From assembly GCA_946186375.1 (NCBI GenBank), contig CAMHMZ010000001.1:310001-374000 (forward strand): 64,000 bases of DNA. The letters are read 5' to 3'. The first letter of the stretch is position 1, and each line of letters starts with the position of its first letter. This document shows, piece after piece, positions 43,855 to 53,224 of this stretch. Below the pieces are notes generated by a model, which did not search any database, was not told the origin of the DNA, and was given only the letters and a program-made list of their open reading frames with translations. The translations under genes and the position numbers were made by a program. This DNA comes from an uncultured Clostridia bacterium. GTDB lineage: Bacteria > Bacillota > Clostridia > Oscillospirales > Oscillospiraceae.

Positions 43855-45048
43855 ATGAATTATGTGTTTTCCGACAACATCAGCAGCGTAAAACCGTCCG
43901 CGATCCGCGAGATTCTCAAAATGGTAGCCGCCAATCCCAGCATCATCTCTCTTTCGACCGGCAGTCCCTCCAATGAGGCGATCCCCGTGCAGGAGATCCA
44001 TGAGATCACAGAGAAGATCTTCCGCGAGAGAGCCATCGAATCTCTGCAGTACAGCATGACGGAGGGCTATCCCGCTCTCCGCGAAACGACGATGAAGCGT
44101 CTGCACGAGGTCTTCGGCATCAACCCCGAGGGGAACGAGGTCATCATCACAACCGGCGGTCAGCAGGGCCTTTTCCTCACGCCGCAGGTGCTTATCAACC
44201 GCGGCGATACCGTCATTGTAGAAAGCCCGTCCTTTGTCAGCGGCATCATCGCCATGAAGACCAACGGCGCCAACGTCGTCGGCATCGAGATGGACGATGA
44301 AGGCATCCGCCTTGACAAGCTGGAGGAAGCGATCCGTACCGAGAAGAACGTCAAGCTCCTCTATCTGATCCCGACCTTCCAGAATCCCCGCGGCTCAACG
44401 ATGAGCCTGCAGCGCCGCAAGGACGTCTATGAGCTCTGCGTCAAGCACAACATCATCATCCTCGAGGATAACCCCTACGGCGAGCTCCGCTTCCGCGGCG
44501 AGGACATCCCCACCATCAAGTCCATGGACCGGGAAAACATCGTCGTCTATAACGGCTCTTATTCCAAGGTGCTATCCGCCGGCATGCGCATCGGCTTTGT
44601 CTGCGCGCCTCAGCCCATCATCCAGAAAATGATCATCGCCAAGCAGGGCGACGACTGCCACTCCAACATCTTCTTCCAGATGGTCGTGGACGAGTTCTTC
44701 CGCAACTACGACGTAGACGCACATATTCAGAAGATCCGCGGGATCTACCGCGACAAGTGCGACTTCATGCTCAAATGCCTCGATCAATATGTGGACAAGC
44801 GTGTGACCTGGACGCATCCCGAGGGCGGCCTCTTCCTGTGGTGCTCGCTGCCGGAGGGCTATGACAGCCTCGACTTTGCCCGCAAGGCTGCCGAAAAGGG
44901 CGTGGCCTTCGTGCCCGGCTGCTCCTTCATGGTCAAGGACGACGAGCCGTGCCCGGCCTTCCGTCTGAACTACTCTACGCCGAGCTATGAAAATATCGAG
45001 CGCGGCGTCAAGATCCTGGCCAAGGCGATCGACGAATATCTGAAATAA
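43855..45048 (+). CDS. PLP-dependent aminotransferase, aminoadipate/KAT-II type
   Basis: About 397 residues from ATG 43855, chosen after AAAGGAGAGTTCAGCC. Class I fold: LSTGSPSNEAIP near 33, GGQQGLFLTPQVLI near 100, YLIPTFQNPRG near 173, EDNPYGELRF and the Lys in NGSYSKVLSAGMRIGF near 240. Related enzymes act on 2-aminoadipate, Lys, Trp or branched amino acids. Next to a homocitrate-like enzyme, an aminoadipate or branched-chain role is possible. 19 bases before the fusion gene. Confidence 0.9.
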   Translation: MNYVFSDNISSVKPSAIREILKMVAANPSIISLSTGSPSNEAIPVQEIHEITEKIFRERAIESLQYSMTEGYPALRETTMKRLHEVFGINPEGNEVIITTGGQQGLFLTPQVLINRGDTVIVESPSFVSGIIAMKTNGANVVGIEMDDEGIRLDKLEEAIRTEKNVKLLYLIPTFQNPRGSTMSLQRRKDVYELCVKHNIIILEDNPYGELRFRGEDIPTIKSMDRENIVVYNGSYSKVLSAGMRIGFVCAPQPIIQKMIIAKQGDDCHSNIFFQMVVDEFFRNYDVDAHIQKIRGIYRDKCDFMLKCLDQYVDKRVTWTHPEGGLFLWCSLPEGYDSLDFARKAAEKGVAFVPGCSFMVKDDEPCPAFRLNYSTPSYENIERGVKILAKAIDEYLK

Positions 45049-45067
45049 CAAGGAAGGAGAAGCAAGC

Positions 45068-47911
45068 ATGCTCAAGCCCATCATCGATCCGGCGCGCGGC
45101 AAGCTGCGCGTGCTGGGTTACTGCTCCGGCTCCGGCAATACGCTCTGGAAAGCCTACGAGCTGCAGAAGGAAATGGAAAAGACCCCCGAGGGCTGCCCCT
45201 TCGAGATCGTCGGCATCTTTGCCGACAAGCCCGATTCCAAGGCGGTGGCCGCGGCCCAGGCCTACGGCGTCCCCTATGTCGCCGTCGATATCCGCCAGTA
45301 CTATGCCGATCGCGGCCGTCCTCTCAAGGACCGGGAGCTTCGCGCCCAGTTTGACCGCGAGGTGCTGGAAAAGGTGGAGGAATTCCACGCCGATATGATC
45401 CTGCTGGCCGGGTACGTCTGGGCTACCACCGACGCGGTGCTGGATCGCTACACGGTCGTGAACGTCCACCCCGCCGACCTCGCCGTCGTTGATGAGGAGG
45501 GACACCGTCTTCTCGCGGGCGCCAACGGCATCAAGTCCGCCTTCAACAACAACATGGACTATCTGCGAGCCAGCTCCCATATCGCGACCAAGGAGCTCGA
45601 CGCCGGTCCTCTGCTCGTCCGCTCCCCGAAAATCCCCGTGGACTACAGCCTGTTTACCGACGAAGAGGAGCGCTTCCGCTACTACCTCAAGCTCGTCAAT
45701 GAACAGAGCCGCCTCGTCGGCGCTCGCACTGTGCTGGAGCTCGCGCTCGGCAATTTCAGCACGGACGAGAACAACAAGCTCTACTACAAGGGACAGCCCG
45801 CTCCCACCGGCCTCTGCTTTGAAAGCTGGGAAGAGAACAAACCTTTTTTTGAACGAGACCGCTCGAAGCTTTTCTACCCGGACTCCGTAGCGGTCATCGG
45901 CGCCTCAGCAAGACCGGGTATGGGAAACGCGATCGTTCTGAACATGGTCACCCTTGGTTATACGGGCCGACTGTACGCGGTGAACCGGAAAGGGGAGGAA
46001 GTGCACGGCGTGCCGGGTTACACCTCCGTTCTGGATATCCCCGACACGATCGACACCGCGGTCCTGGCCGTACCGTCCGCCGGTGTGCTCGACGTGGCGG
46101 AGCAGTGCGGCAAAAAGGGCGTAAAGGCCATGATCTGCATCACGGCCGGCTTCCGCGAGGTCGGGGGTGAGGGCGTTGAGCGCGAAAAGAAGCTCCTCGA
46201 GATCGTGGATAAATACAACATGTGCATGACCGGGCCAAACTGCATGGGCCTTGCCAACACGGACGACAAGGTGCGCATGAGCGCCACGATCCTGGATAAA
46301 TCCCCGCGCAAGGGCCACGTCGCCTTTCTGACGCAGTCGGGCGCTCTCGGTGCGAGCCTCATCGACTTTGCCGACGAGCTGGACGTGGGCTTCAGCGTGA
46401 TCGTCTCTCTCGGCAACATGGCGAACATCAACCCCTGCGATCTGCTGCCGATGCTGGAGGCGGACGAGAACACACAGATCATCTGCATGTACATGGAGAC
46501 CCTGCCGGAGCCCTACCGCTTCGAGCGCGTGATGCGCGGCATCACAAAGCCCGTCATCATGGTCAAGTCCGGACGCACGGCCGCGGGCGCAAAGGCAGCC
46601 AGCTCCCACACGGGCAGTCTCGCCTGCAACGACAACATAGCAGACGCGCTTTTGGCCAAATGCGGCGTGATCCGCGCCGACAATCTGGAGGACGCCTTCC
46701 TGCTGGCCTCCGCCATGAGCAAAATGCCCCGCATCAAAGGGCGGCGCGTCGGTATCATCTCCAATGCCGGCGGCCTTGGCACGCTGACGACGGACGTGCT
46801 GGTCAAATACGGCTTTGAGCTTCCCGAGCTCAGTGCCGAAGAGCAGGCCGCCCTCGCGCCGCAGCTTCTGCCCGAGGCCTCCACGCACAACCCGCTCGAC
46901 CTTGTGGCGCCCGCGCCTCCCGCACACTATGCCGCGGCTGCCCGCGCGATGATCGGCAGCGGCCGCTACGACGCCATTATCGTCGACTGCGTCCCGCCCG
47001 CGCTGATCGACACGGGCGAGGTCGCCCAGGCGATGGTGGACATCCTCAAGTCCACGGACATGCCCATCTTCTCCTGCTTCTTCGGGCCAAATCTCGGCAA
47101 GCGCGGCAGGGAAGTGATGAAGAAAGGCGGCATCCCCACCTTCTCCTTCCCGGATCAGATGGTGCGCACCATGGCGTATATGGTGGAAAAGACGCCGGTC
47201 AAAGCCATGGAATACACGCCCGTGCTCACTTTGGACGAGAGATATGAGGCCCGCGCCATTCTGGAGCGGACGGGGAAGGGCGAATATCTGCCCCCGGAGG
47301 ACTGTTTCCGCTTGCTTAGCTTGTACGGCATCCCCGTCGCGCGCAATGCGACTCTCGCCTGCGGAGACGATCCGGCGCTTCTGGATTTGCCGTATCCGGT
47401 CGTAGCGAAGATCGACCATCCGGAGATCGTGCACAAATCCGACGTCGGCGGCGTGCGGCTGAACATCAAAAACGCCGAGGAGCTGCGGCAGCTGATGGCG
47501 GAATGGGAGGTCAAATTCCCCGGATTGCGCGGTGTGCAGGTCCAGCAGCAGATCAGCGGCTCGCTCGAGCTTATCATCGGCGCTTCACTGGATCCCGCCC
47601 TCGGCCACAGCATTCTGACCGGTCTCGGCGGCACGGCGGTCGAAATTCTGAAGGACGTGTCCTTCGGCCACGTCCCGCTGTCGGGTACGGACGCCGAACG
47701 CATGCTCTCTTCTCTGCGCTGCGCCAAGCTCCTGGAAGGCTATCGCGGCAGCAAAGGCATCGACCGTGAGGCCTTCAAGCGCATCCTCTACAGCGTCAAC
47801 GCGCTGCTGCTCGATTATCCCGAGATCGCGGAGATGGACATCAACCCTATTCTGTTCGACGAAGCGCGCAATGCTTTCTTTGCCGTTGACGCGCGGATCA
47901 GAAAACTGTAA
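45068..47911 (+). CDS. Formyltransferase fused to NDP-forming acyl-CoA synthetase
   Basis: 947 residues. Residues 1-230 resemble formyltransferases (PurN/Fmt): GYCSGSGNTLWKAYE at the start, catalytic Asn-His in VVNVHPADL near 137, and Asp in ELDAGPLLVRSP near 178. Residues 265-600 hold the CoA-binding and ligase-like domains (YPDSVAVIGASARPG; SSHTGSLACN near 515), and residues 715-947 the ATP-grasp part (VVAKIDHPEIVHKSDVGGV). The catalytic triad of the first domain is kept, so both halves may work. With fhs nearby it may join formyl transfer to CoA-thioester energetics; the reaction is unknown. Confidence 0.85.
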   Translation: MLKPIIDPARGKLRVLGYCSGSGNTLWKAYELQKEMEKTPEGCPFEIVGIFADKPDSKAVAAAQAYGVPYVAVDIRQYYADRGRPLKDRELRAQFDREVLEKVEEFHADMILLAGYVWATTDAVLDRYTVVNVHPADLAVVDEEGHRLLAGANGIKSAFNNNMDYLRASSHIATKELDAGPLLVRSPKIPVDYSLFTDEEERFRYYLKLVNEQSRLVGARTVLELALGNFSTDENNKLYYKGQPAPTGLCFESWEENKPFFERDRSKLFYPDSVAVIGASARPGMGNAIVLNMVTLGYTGRLYAVNRKGEEVHGVPGYTSVLDIPDTIDTAVLAVPSAGVLDVAEQCGKKGVKAMICITAGFREVGGEGVEREKKLLEIVDKYNMCMTGPNCMGLANTDDKVRMSATILDKSPRKGHVAFLTQSGALGASLIDFADELDVGFSVIVSLGNMANINPCDLLPMLEADENTQIICMYMETLPEPYRFERVMRGITKPVIMVKSGRTAAGAKAASSHTGSLACNDNIADALLAKCGVIRADNLEDAFLLASAMSKMPRIKGRRVGIISNAGGLGTLTTDVLVKYGFELPELSAEEQAALAPQLLPEASTHNPLDLVAPAPPAHYAAAARAMIGSGRYDAIIVDCVPPALIDTGEVAQAMVDILKSTDMPIFSCFFGPNLGKRGREVMKKGGIPTFSFPDQMVRTMAYMVEKTPVKAMEYTPVLTLDERYEARAILERTGKGEYLPPEDCFRLLSLYGIPVARNATLACGDDPALLDLPYPVVAKIDHPEIVHKSDVGGVRLNIKNAEELRQLMAEWEVKFPGLRGVQVQQQISGSLELIIGASLDPALGHSILTGLGGTAVEILKDVSFGHVPLSGTDAERMLSSLRCAKLLEGYRGSKGIDREAFKRILYSVNALLLDYPEIAEMDINPILFDEARNAFFAVDARIRKL

Positions 47912-47924
47912 GCTCTCATATGAG

Positions 47925-47960
47925 AACAGCAGACCGGGAGAGCCCCGGTCTGCTGTTCTT
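47925..47960 (+). terminator. Terminator after the fusion gene
   Basis: AACAGCAGACCGGG and CCCGGTCTGCTGTT with a short loop, then CTTGACTTTT. Confidence 0.8.
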
Positions 47961-48019
47961 GACTTTTATTGGTGTTTCCCTTAGAATATCAGCAGTTGGA
48001 TTGAAAAGGAACGGTTTCT

Positions 48020-48856
48020 ATGAGTGATAACGATCATCTGACATTCTCGATCAGCCAGGTCGCCAGGATGCTCGGCGTCGTACCGGGTACGATCCGCAAC
48101 TGGGAGAAATGCGGGCTGATCAGCGTACGCCGCTCGGAAAACAATTACAGGATCTTTACGCTGGATGATCTGAACACGCTGAGAAAGGTCAAGGAATACT
48201 CGGTCGACAAGCGCATGGGCGCACACGCGATCCGGTATTTGATCGGCTCGAACGGGGAGAACGGCAGCGAGCTGGAGGATCAGATCCGGCAGCAGCGGCA
48301 GAAGCAGTATTCCAAAAAGCTGATGAGCGAAAAATGGCGGGAGCTCCGCAAGCAGCAGGGCTATACGCTGGAGGAAGTCAGCCGCGCCGTCGGAATCTCC
48401 GTGGCGCATCTGAGCAAACTGGAAAACGGCGGGAACGTATCGCTGGAGCTGCTGCGCGATCTGGCGCATTTTTACGGGGAGAGCCCGCTGTATTTTCTGG
48501 AGCCCGCGCCGGAGGAAAAGCACCTTGTCCGTCAGAACGAGGGCGACTCCCTCGACGTCAACGGCGACCCCGGCATCGAGATGCGCTCTTTGTGCGCCAT
48601 GCGAGAGCATGTGATGTATCCGGTTTTCTGTGAGGTTCAGCCGGGCTCCGGCAACAAGACGCCGCACACTCACAACGGCGAGGAGTTTATCCAGATGTTC
48701 TCCGGCACGCTGGAGGTCCATCTGCGCGAAGACCAGGTCTATGTGCTGCGAACGGGAGACTCCTTCTACTACAAGGGCTCCGATCTTCACTGGTGGTGGA
48801 ACTCGGGGAAGCGTCCGGCCCGTTTCCTGTGGGTGCATTCCTCTGTGTCCAAATAA
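48020..48856 (+). CDS. Regulator with MerR-like, XRE and cupin domains
   Basis: 278 residues. Residues 8-80 are a MerR-type winged helix (SISQVARMLGVVPGTIRNWE, then DDLNTL). Residues 110-165 are an XRE helix-turn-helix (KWRELRKQQGYTLEEVSRAV, SVAHLSKLENG). Residues 195-278 are a cupin (TPHTHNGEEFIQMFSGTLEV, then HWWWNSGKRPARFLWVHS). XRE-cupin proteins control amino-acid and polyamine genes; the added MerR part is unusual. It probably controls the neighbouring cluster, including the palindrome at 43774. Confidence 0.85.
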   Translation: MSDNDHLTFSISQVARMLGVVPGTIRNWEKCGLISVRRSENNYRIFTLDDLNTLRKVKEYSVDKRMGAHAIRYLIGSNGENGSELEDQIRQQRQKQYSKKLMSEKWRELRKQQGYTLEEVSRAVGISVAHLSKLENGGNVSLELLRDLAHFYGESPLYFLEPAPEEKHLVRQNEGDSLDVNGDPGIEMRSLCAMREHVMYPVFCEVQPGSGNKTPHTHNGEEFIQMFSGTLEVHLREDQVYVLRTGDSFYYKGSDLHWWWNSGKRPARFLWVHSSVSK

Positions 48857-48898
48857 AACCGTCGAGTAACTTATCAGCTGCGGAAGGAGCAGGAAAGC

Positions 48899-49231
48899 TT
48901 GAATATTCAGATCTTTGGCAAAAGCAAGTGCTTTGACACGAAAAAAGCGGAGCGGTATTTCAAGGAGCGCCGCATCAAATACCAGTATATCGACGTTCTG
49001 CGCTACGGCATGAGCCGGGGAGAATTGAACTCCGTCAAAAACGCCGTCGGACTTGATGCTTTGATCAATACCGAGGACGAGGATTATCCGCTGATCCGGT
49101 ATCTGGCGGGCACGGAGGCCAAGCTGGATAAGCTGTTTGAGGATCCGTACCTGCTGAAAACGCCCATCGTCCGCAACGGGAAACAGGCCACCGTCGGCTA
49201 CTGTCCCGACGTGTGGAAAACCTGGGAATAA
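48899..49231 (+). CDS. ArsC/Spx-family protein (thioredoxin fold)
   Basis: 110 residues from TTG 48899 after GGAAGGAGCAGG. KSKCFDTKKAERYFKERRI near 8-26 has one Cys at the ArsC position, then LLKTPIVRNGKQATVG near 84, as in the YffB/ArsC family. It may reduce arsenate or act as a thiol protein; the single N-terminal Cys leaves this open. Confidence 0.8.
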   Translation: MNIQIFGKSKCFDTKKAERYFKERRIKYQYIDVLRYGMSRGELNSVKNAVGLDALINTEDEDYPLIRYLAGTEAKLDKLFEDPYLLKTPIVRNGKQATVGYCPDVWKTWE

Positions 49232-49265
49232 AAAAACAGCCTGCTTTTCAGCAGGCTGTTTTCTT
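49230..49265. terminator. Bidirectional terminator between the ArsC-like gene and secG
   Basis: ACAGCCTGC and GCAGGCTGT around TTTTCA, flanked by A and T runs on both sides. Confidence 0.85.
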
Positions 49266-49273
49266 GTATAAGC

Positions 49274-49510
49274 TCAGATCAGGTTCAGCACAAAGGTGAA
49301 GACGACGAAGGCAAGCGCGAACCACGGGGTGGCCTTCGCGAGCTTTTCGTCCCAGGTCTTGGCCTTGCCCTTGGAGAGGAAGGTCTCCGCACCGCCGGAG
49401 ATAGCGCCGGAGAGGCCAGCGCTCTTGCCGCTCTGCATCAGAACGATCGCGGTCACGGCCAGGCCGGAGAGAAGCTGAAGAACAGTCAGAACGATTTTCA
49501 GTGCACTCAT
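49274..49510 (-). CDS. secG: Preprotein translocase subunit SecG
   Basis: 78 residues with two membrane helices. VLMQSGKSAGLSGAISGGAETF near 22-43 is the SecG signature loop. It supports SecYE in protein export. Confidence 0.92.
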   Translation of the reverse strand: MSALKIVLTVLQLLSGLAVTAIVLMQSGKSAGLSGAISGGAETFLSKGKAKTWDEKLAKATPWFALAFVVFTFVLNLI

Positions 49511-49647
49511 TTATTTCAATCCTTTCGATCATGCACAAATTTTCAAGCAAAATGTAATATACCATAACGCCGTACACAATTCAAGCCTTTTTTGCGGAAA
49601 CTTGAGAAAACGGCGGTACGACCTGCAAGTGGAATATGCCAGAAGAC

Positions 49648-50052
49648 TCAGCCCTTCTTCATGCGCTGAAACTGCTCATGCTCTGCGCTCAGATTCCGGT
49701 GCAGCTCACAGGCGCTCCAGGAGAGATTTGTGGGCGTGAGCATGGCCTTCAAAGCGATCCGCTTCAAGCCCGTCTCGGAAAAGAACGACAGCAGCGCGTT
49801 GAGCCGCTTCTGGTCGAAAAAGCACATGAGCATCATCTCGTCCGTGAAGGGCAGAGAAAGCTGGCTGCCGACGACAGGAGCAGGGGAGAGGCCCAGCAGC
49901 GCGCCGACTGGCAGGGTAAAATCTTTCGGCTGCACATGGCGCACGGCCACGCCGCTCTCTCTGAGATAGGCCTCCAGCTTTGCGCAGCGCTCGTCTCGCG
50001 GCAGATTGAACAGCAGCACCTGCGGCTGATTTGCTTGGGACAGGTTCATCAT
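49648..50052 (-). CDS. DUF3783-type protein
   Basis: 134 residues, alpha/beta. The start QVLLFNLPRDERCAKLEAYLRESG and the later KAMLTPTNLSWSACELHRNLSAEH match the DUF3783 family as I know it. Function unknown. It is the gene after the DNA glycosylase, on the same strand. Confidence 0.7.
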   Translation of the reverse strand: MMNLSQANQPQVLLFNLPRDERCAKLEAYLRESGVAVRHVQPKDFTLPVGALLGLSPAPVVGSQLSLPFTDEMMLMCFFDQKRLNALLSFFSETGLKRIALKAMLTPTNLSWSACELHRNLSAEHEQFQRMKKG

Positions 50053-50064
50053 AGCGTATCTCCT

Positions 50065-50574
50065 TTATTTGAGGCTGGGCAAGGCTTCGCCCCATTCACG
50101 GATCAGCCCGTCCAGCCGGCAGGCGGCGTTGGCGGGGCTTGTCGAGGGCAGCTTGACGGCGGGAAGGCCGATCAGCGGACGGGTATAGCGCATATAGAGC
50201 TGCCAGGCCTTGGCGCCGTTCGTGAAAATACGGTCGCCGACCTTGCTGCCTGCGAGGATCGGCGCAAGATCCGTCACGATCACATCCTCGATGCTGCTGT
50301 CGGACGAGCCGACGATCGTGCAGCTTTCGATAACGTCGTAAAGGGCGATCCTGTGCGTCTCCAGAAGCCGTTCTTTTTCTTCCCGCGTTTGCGGCTTCTC
50401 CTCGCCGCAGAGCGCGGCGATCACGGGCCAGAAACGGTTTTGCGGGTGCCCGTAATAAAACTGCGCCTCGCGCGATTTCACGGAAGGAAAGCTCCCCAGA
50501 ATCAAAACCCGTGAGTCCTCCCGGTAAAAGGGGCCGAAGCCGTGCTGCAGCAGCTGTCTTTGTTCCTCCGGCAT
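50065..50574 (-). CDS. DNA-deoxyinosine glycosylase (uracil-DNA glycosylase superfamily)
   Basis: 169 residues. LILGSFPSVKSREAQFYYGHPQNRFWPV near 22-50 is the motif I region of the Mug/UDG family, and LPSTSPANAA near 143 the motif II region. It removes deaminated purines from DNA. Six bases before it ends the YfcE-like gene, in the same direction. Confidence 0.85.
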   Translation of the reverse strand: MPEEQRQLLQHGFGPFYREDSRVLILGSFPSVKSREAQFYYGHPQNRFWPVIAALCGEEKPQTREEKERLLETHRIALYDVIESCTIVGSSDSSIEDVIVTDLAPILAGSKVGDRIFTNGAKAWQLYMRYTRPLIGLPAVKLPSTSPANAACRLDGLIREWGEALPSLK

Positions 50575-50579
50575 GGCGC

Positions 50580-51122
50580 TCAGGCCTCATAGCGCATGAA
50601 TTCGACGCCGTTCAGATCCTTCCAGAGAAACAGCCCGTCCTCACAGGTCATATAGCTGTGCACACTGCCTTCCTTGGGGATCGAGACGGAGCCGGGGTTC
50701 ATGATCAGGATCCCGTCGACCATCCGGCAGACGGGTACATGCGTATGCCCGTGCAGGAGGATATCTCCGGGGCGGAGGGGCGGGAGATGCCGCTCGTTAT
50801 ACACGTGGCCGTGCGTGACAAAGACGAGCCTGCCGCCCAGCTCCACAAGCGCATAGTCGGCTGAAGAGGGAAACTCCAGAACGACCTCGTCGATCTCGGC
50901 CTCGCAGTTGCCGCGCACGGAGAAAACGGAGCCCTTCAGCTTTTTGAGAAGCGCGGCCGTCTCCATCGGCGCATAGCCATCCGGCAGCGCATTGCGCGGC
51001 CCGTGATACAGGATATCTCCGAGCAGGAGAAGCCTGTCCGCCTTTTCCTCGTGAAAACGCTCCACGAGCTTTCTGGTGAAGTGTGCCGAGCCGTGAATGT
51101 CCGAGGCGATCATCCATTTCAT
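50580..51122 (-). CDS. Metallophosphoesterase, YfcE-like
   Basis: 180 residues. Metal motifs in order: ASDIHGS at the start, LGDILYHG near 35, RGNCE near 70, THGH near 103 and HGHTHVP near 123. It is a cyclic or simple phosphodiesterase. GGAGG lies before ATG 51122. Confidence 0.88.
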   Translation of the reverse strand: MKWMIASDIHGSAHFTRKLVERFHEEKADRLLLLGDILYHGPRNALPDGYAPMETAALLKKLKGSVFSVRGNCEAEIDEVVLEFPSSADYALVELGGRLVFVTHGHVYNERHLPPLRPGDILLHGHTHVPVCRMVDGILIMNPGSVSIPKEGSVHSYMTCEDGLFLWKDLNGVEFMRYEA

Positions 51123-51255
51123 ATGTTTTTCCTCCGGTTTTCAGCGTCGCTCCCAGTATACCGAAAGAAGCGCCGCTTGGCAAGAACGAAAGCAGCGCAT
51201 CCCTTGCAAGCGGAAGAGAAAGCCTGTATAATAGGATAGAAAGGAGAGGAGCGTC

Positions 51256-52518
51256 ATGCCGGACAGACTGATTTTTCATGTGGACGTCAACAGCGCCTAT
51301 CTCTCCTGGGAGGCCGCGCGGCGCGTCAAGGAGGGGCAGGAGGATCTGCGTCTCATTCCGTCCTGCATCGGCGGCGACCCGAAGACCCGGCGCGGCATCG
51401 TGCTGGCCAAGTCCATCCCGGCCAAGCGCTTTGACGTCAAAACCGGCGAGCCGCTCGCGCTCGCTATGCGCAAGTGCCCGACGCTTGTGATCGCCAAGCC
51501 CGATTTCGGCCTCTATACGCGCTGCTCCCGCGCCTTCAAGGACGTTTGCCGCGCCTACGCCCCGGCTGTGGAGGAGTTTTCCATCGACGAGTGCTTTCTG
51601 GATCTGAGCGGCACGGAGCTGACCTACCCCGATCCGATCGCGCTGGCTTACCGCATCAAGGACGAGATTCGCGACACGCTCGGCTTTACGGTCAATATCG
51701 GCGTGGCCCGGAACAAGCTCTGCGCCAAGATGGCCAGCGATTTTGAAAAGCCCGACAAGGTGCACACGCTTTTTCCCGAGGAGATCCAAAGCAAAATGTG
51801 GCCGCTGCCGGTCAGCGACCTTCTGTTTGTCGGCGGCGCCTCCGCCCGGCGCTTGAAGGAGGCGCGGATCTTCACCATCGGCGATCTGGCCTGTGCCGAA
51901 CCCGAGACGCTGAAGAAACTCCTCGGCGATAAGATGGGCCGACAGGCACGCCGTTACGCCAACGGGCTGGACGATTCGCCCGTCCGTCAGGAGCCGGAGG
52001 AGGCCAAGGGTTACTCTAATTCCGTCACGCTGGAGGAGAATGTCACGACGCTCGAGGCGGCCGACGCCATTCTGCTCGCGCTCTGCGACAGCGTCTCAGC
52101 CCATATGCGAAGCGAGGGGGCCAAGGCGGGGAGCCTCAGCGTCGGCGTGCGGTATCTTGATTTTACGAACCGCTCGCATCAGTGCCGCCTCTCGCCGCCG
52201 ACCGATACGACTAACGCCTTATACGCCGAAAGCCGCCGCCTGCTGCGTGAGCTCTGGCATGACAAGAGGCCCCTGCGCCTGCTGAGCGTCTCTCTCGCCA
52301 ATCTCTCGAGAGGGGACGAGGGCTCGCAGCTGTCTCTTTTTGAAGAAGAGGAGAACGCCTTACAGGAGAAAAGCCGGAAGCTCGACCGCGCTGTGGACGC
52401 GATCCGCGGCAAATTCGGCTCGGATATCATCCAACGCGGCACTGTCATGGGCAGCGGCGTGCGCGTCGCTCGCAAATTCAAGGCCAAGCAGGATCTTGAA
52501 GCAGAAGATGAGATTTAA
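51256..52518 (+). CDS. dinB: DNA polymerase IV (Y family)
   Basis: 420 residues. HVDVNSAYLSWEA at the start holds the first catalytic Asp and the steric-gate region; EFSIDECFLD near 108 has the second Asp and Glu pair. Thumb HhH and little-finger parts follow. An error-prone translesion polymerase. Start after AAAGGAGAGGAGCGTC. Confidence 0.93.
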   Translation: MPDRLIFHVDVNSAYLSWEAARRVKEGQEDLRLIPSCIGGDPKTRRGIVLAKSIPAKRFDVKTGEPLALAMRKCPTLVIAKPDFGLYTRCSRAFKDVCRAYAPAVEEFSIDECFLDLSGTELTYPDPIALAYRIKDEIRDTLGFTVNIGVARNKLCAKMASDFEKPDKVHTLFPEEIQSKMWPLPVSDLLFVGGASARRLKEARIFTIGDLACAEPETLKKLLGDKMGRQARRYANGLDDSPVRQEPEEAKGYSNSVTLEENVTTLEAADAILLALCDSVSAHMRSEGAKAGSLSVGVRYLDFTNRSHQCRLSPPTDTTNALYAESRRLLRELWHDKRPLRLLSVSLANLSRGDEGSQLSLFEEEENALQEKSRKLDRAVDAIRGKFGSDIIQRGTVMGSGVRVARKFKAKQDLEAEDEI

Positions 52519-52540
52519 ATAGATAAAAGGGGGATCTATC

Positions 52541-53170
52541 ATGGTACATACCGTACTGGTTTTAAACGGCAGCCCGCATCCGAACGGCTGCACGGCACGA
52601 GCGCTGGAGGAGGTCATTCGAACGCTCCGGGAAGAGGCGATCGAGACGGAGCTCATCCAGGTCGGCCGCGAGAGCATCCGCGGCTGCATGGCCTGCGGCT
52701 ACTGCAGCACGCACGGCTGCTGCGTGTTGAAGGACAGCGTCAATGAGGTCGCGGAAAAGCTGAAGAACGCGAGCGGCCTTGTGATCGGAAGCCCCGTCTA
52801 TTACGGCTCTCCGAACGGGAACCTGCTCTCTTTCCTGGACAGACTCTTCTACAGCAGCGATTTCTCCAAACACATGAAGGTCGGCGCGGCGGTCGTGAGC
52901 TGCCGCCGGGGAGGCAACACCGCCTCCTTTGACGTCTTGAACAAGTATTTCACCATCTCCGGCATGCCCGTCGCCTCCAGCAGCTACTGGAACCAGGTGC
53001 ACGGCTTTTCCGCCGAGGATGTGGAAAAGGATCTGGAGGGTCTGCAGACGATGCGCAATCTGGCCAGGAACATGGCCTTCCTCATCCGCGCCATTGAAGC
53101 GGAGAAGGAGAAAAACGGACTCCCCGCCGTCGAAAGCGGCTGCTTTACCAGCTTCCCGGACGGAAAATAA
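52541..53170 (+). CDS. NADPH-dependent FMN reductase/flavodoxin-like protein
   Basis: 209 residues. LNGSPHPNGCTARALE near 6-21 is the FMN phosphate loop, and CGYCSTHGCCVLKD near 55 a Cys cluster common in iron-sulfur flavoproteins. GSPVYYGSPNG near 85 binds flavin. A redox role in an anaerobe. Confidence 0.88.
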   Translation: MVHTVLVLNGSPHPNGCTARALEEVIRTLREEAIETELIQVGRESIRGCMACGYCSTHGCCVLKDSVNEVAEKLKNASGLVIGSPVYYGSPNGNLLSFLDRLFYSSDFSKHMKVGAAVVSCRRGGNTASFDVLNKYFTISGMPVASSSYWNQVHGFSAEDVEKDLEGLQTMRNLARNMAFLIRAIEAEKEKNGLPAVESGCFTSFPDGK

Positions 53171-53184
53171 AAGCAAATAATAAC

Positions 53185-53224
53185 AGGAACGCGGCGATCC
53201 GAACGGACCGCCGCGTTCCTCTTA
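53185..53224. terminator. Terminator at the left edge of the AT-rich island
   Basis: AGGAACGCGGCG and CGCCGCGTTCCT around ATCCGAACGGAC, then CTTAAT. It lies between converging genes. Confidence 0.75.
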
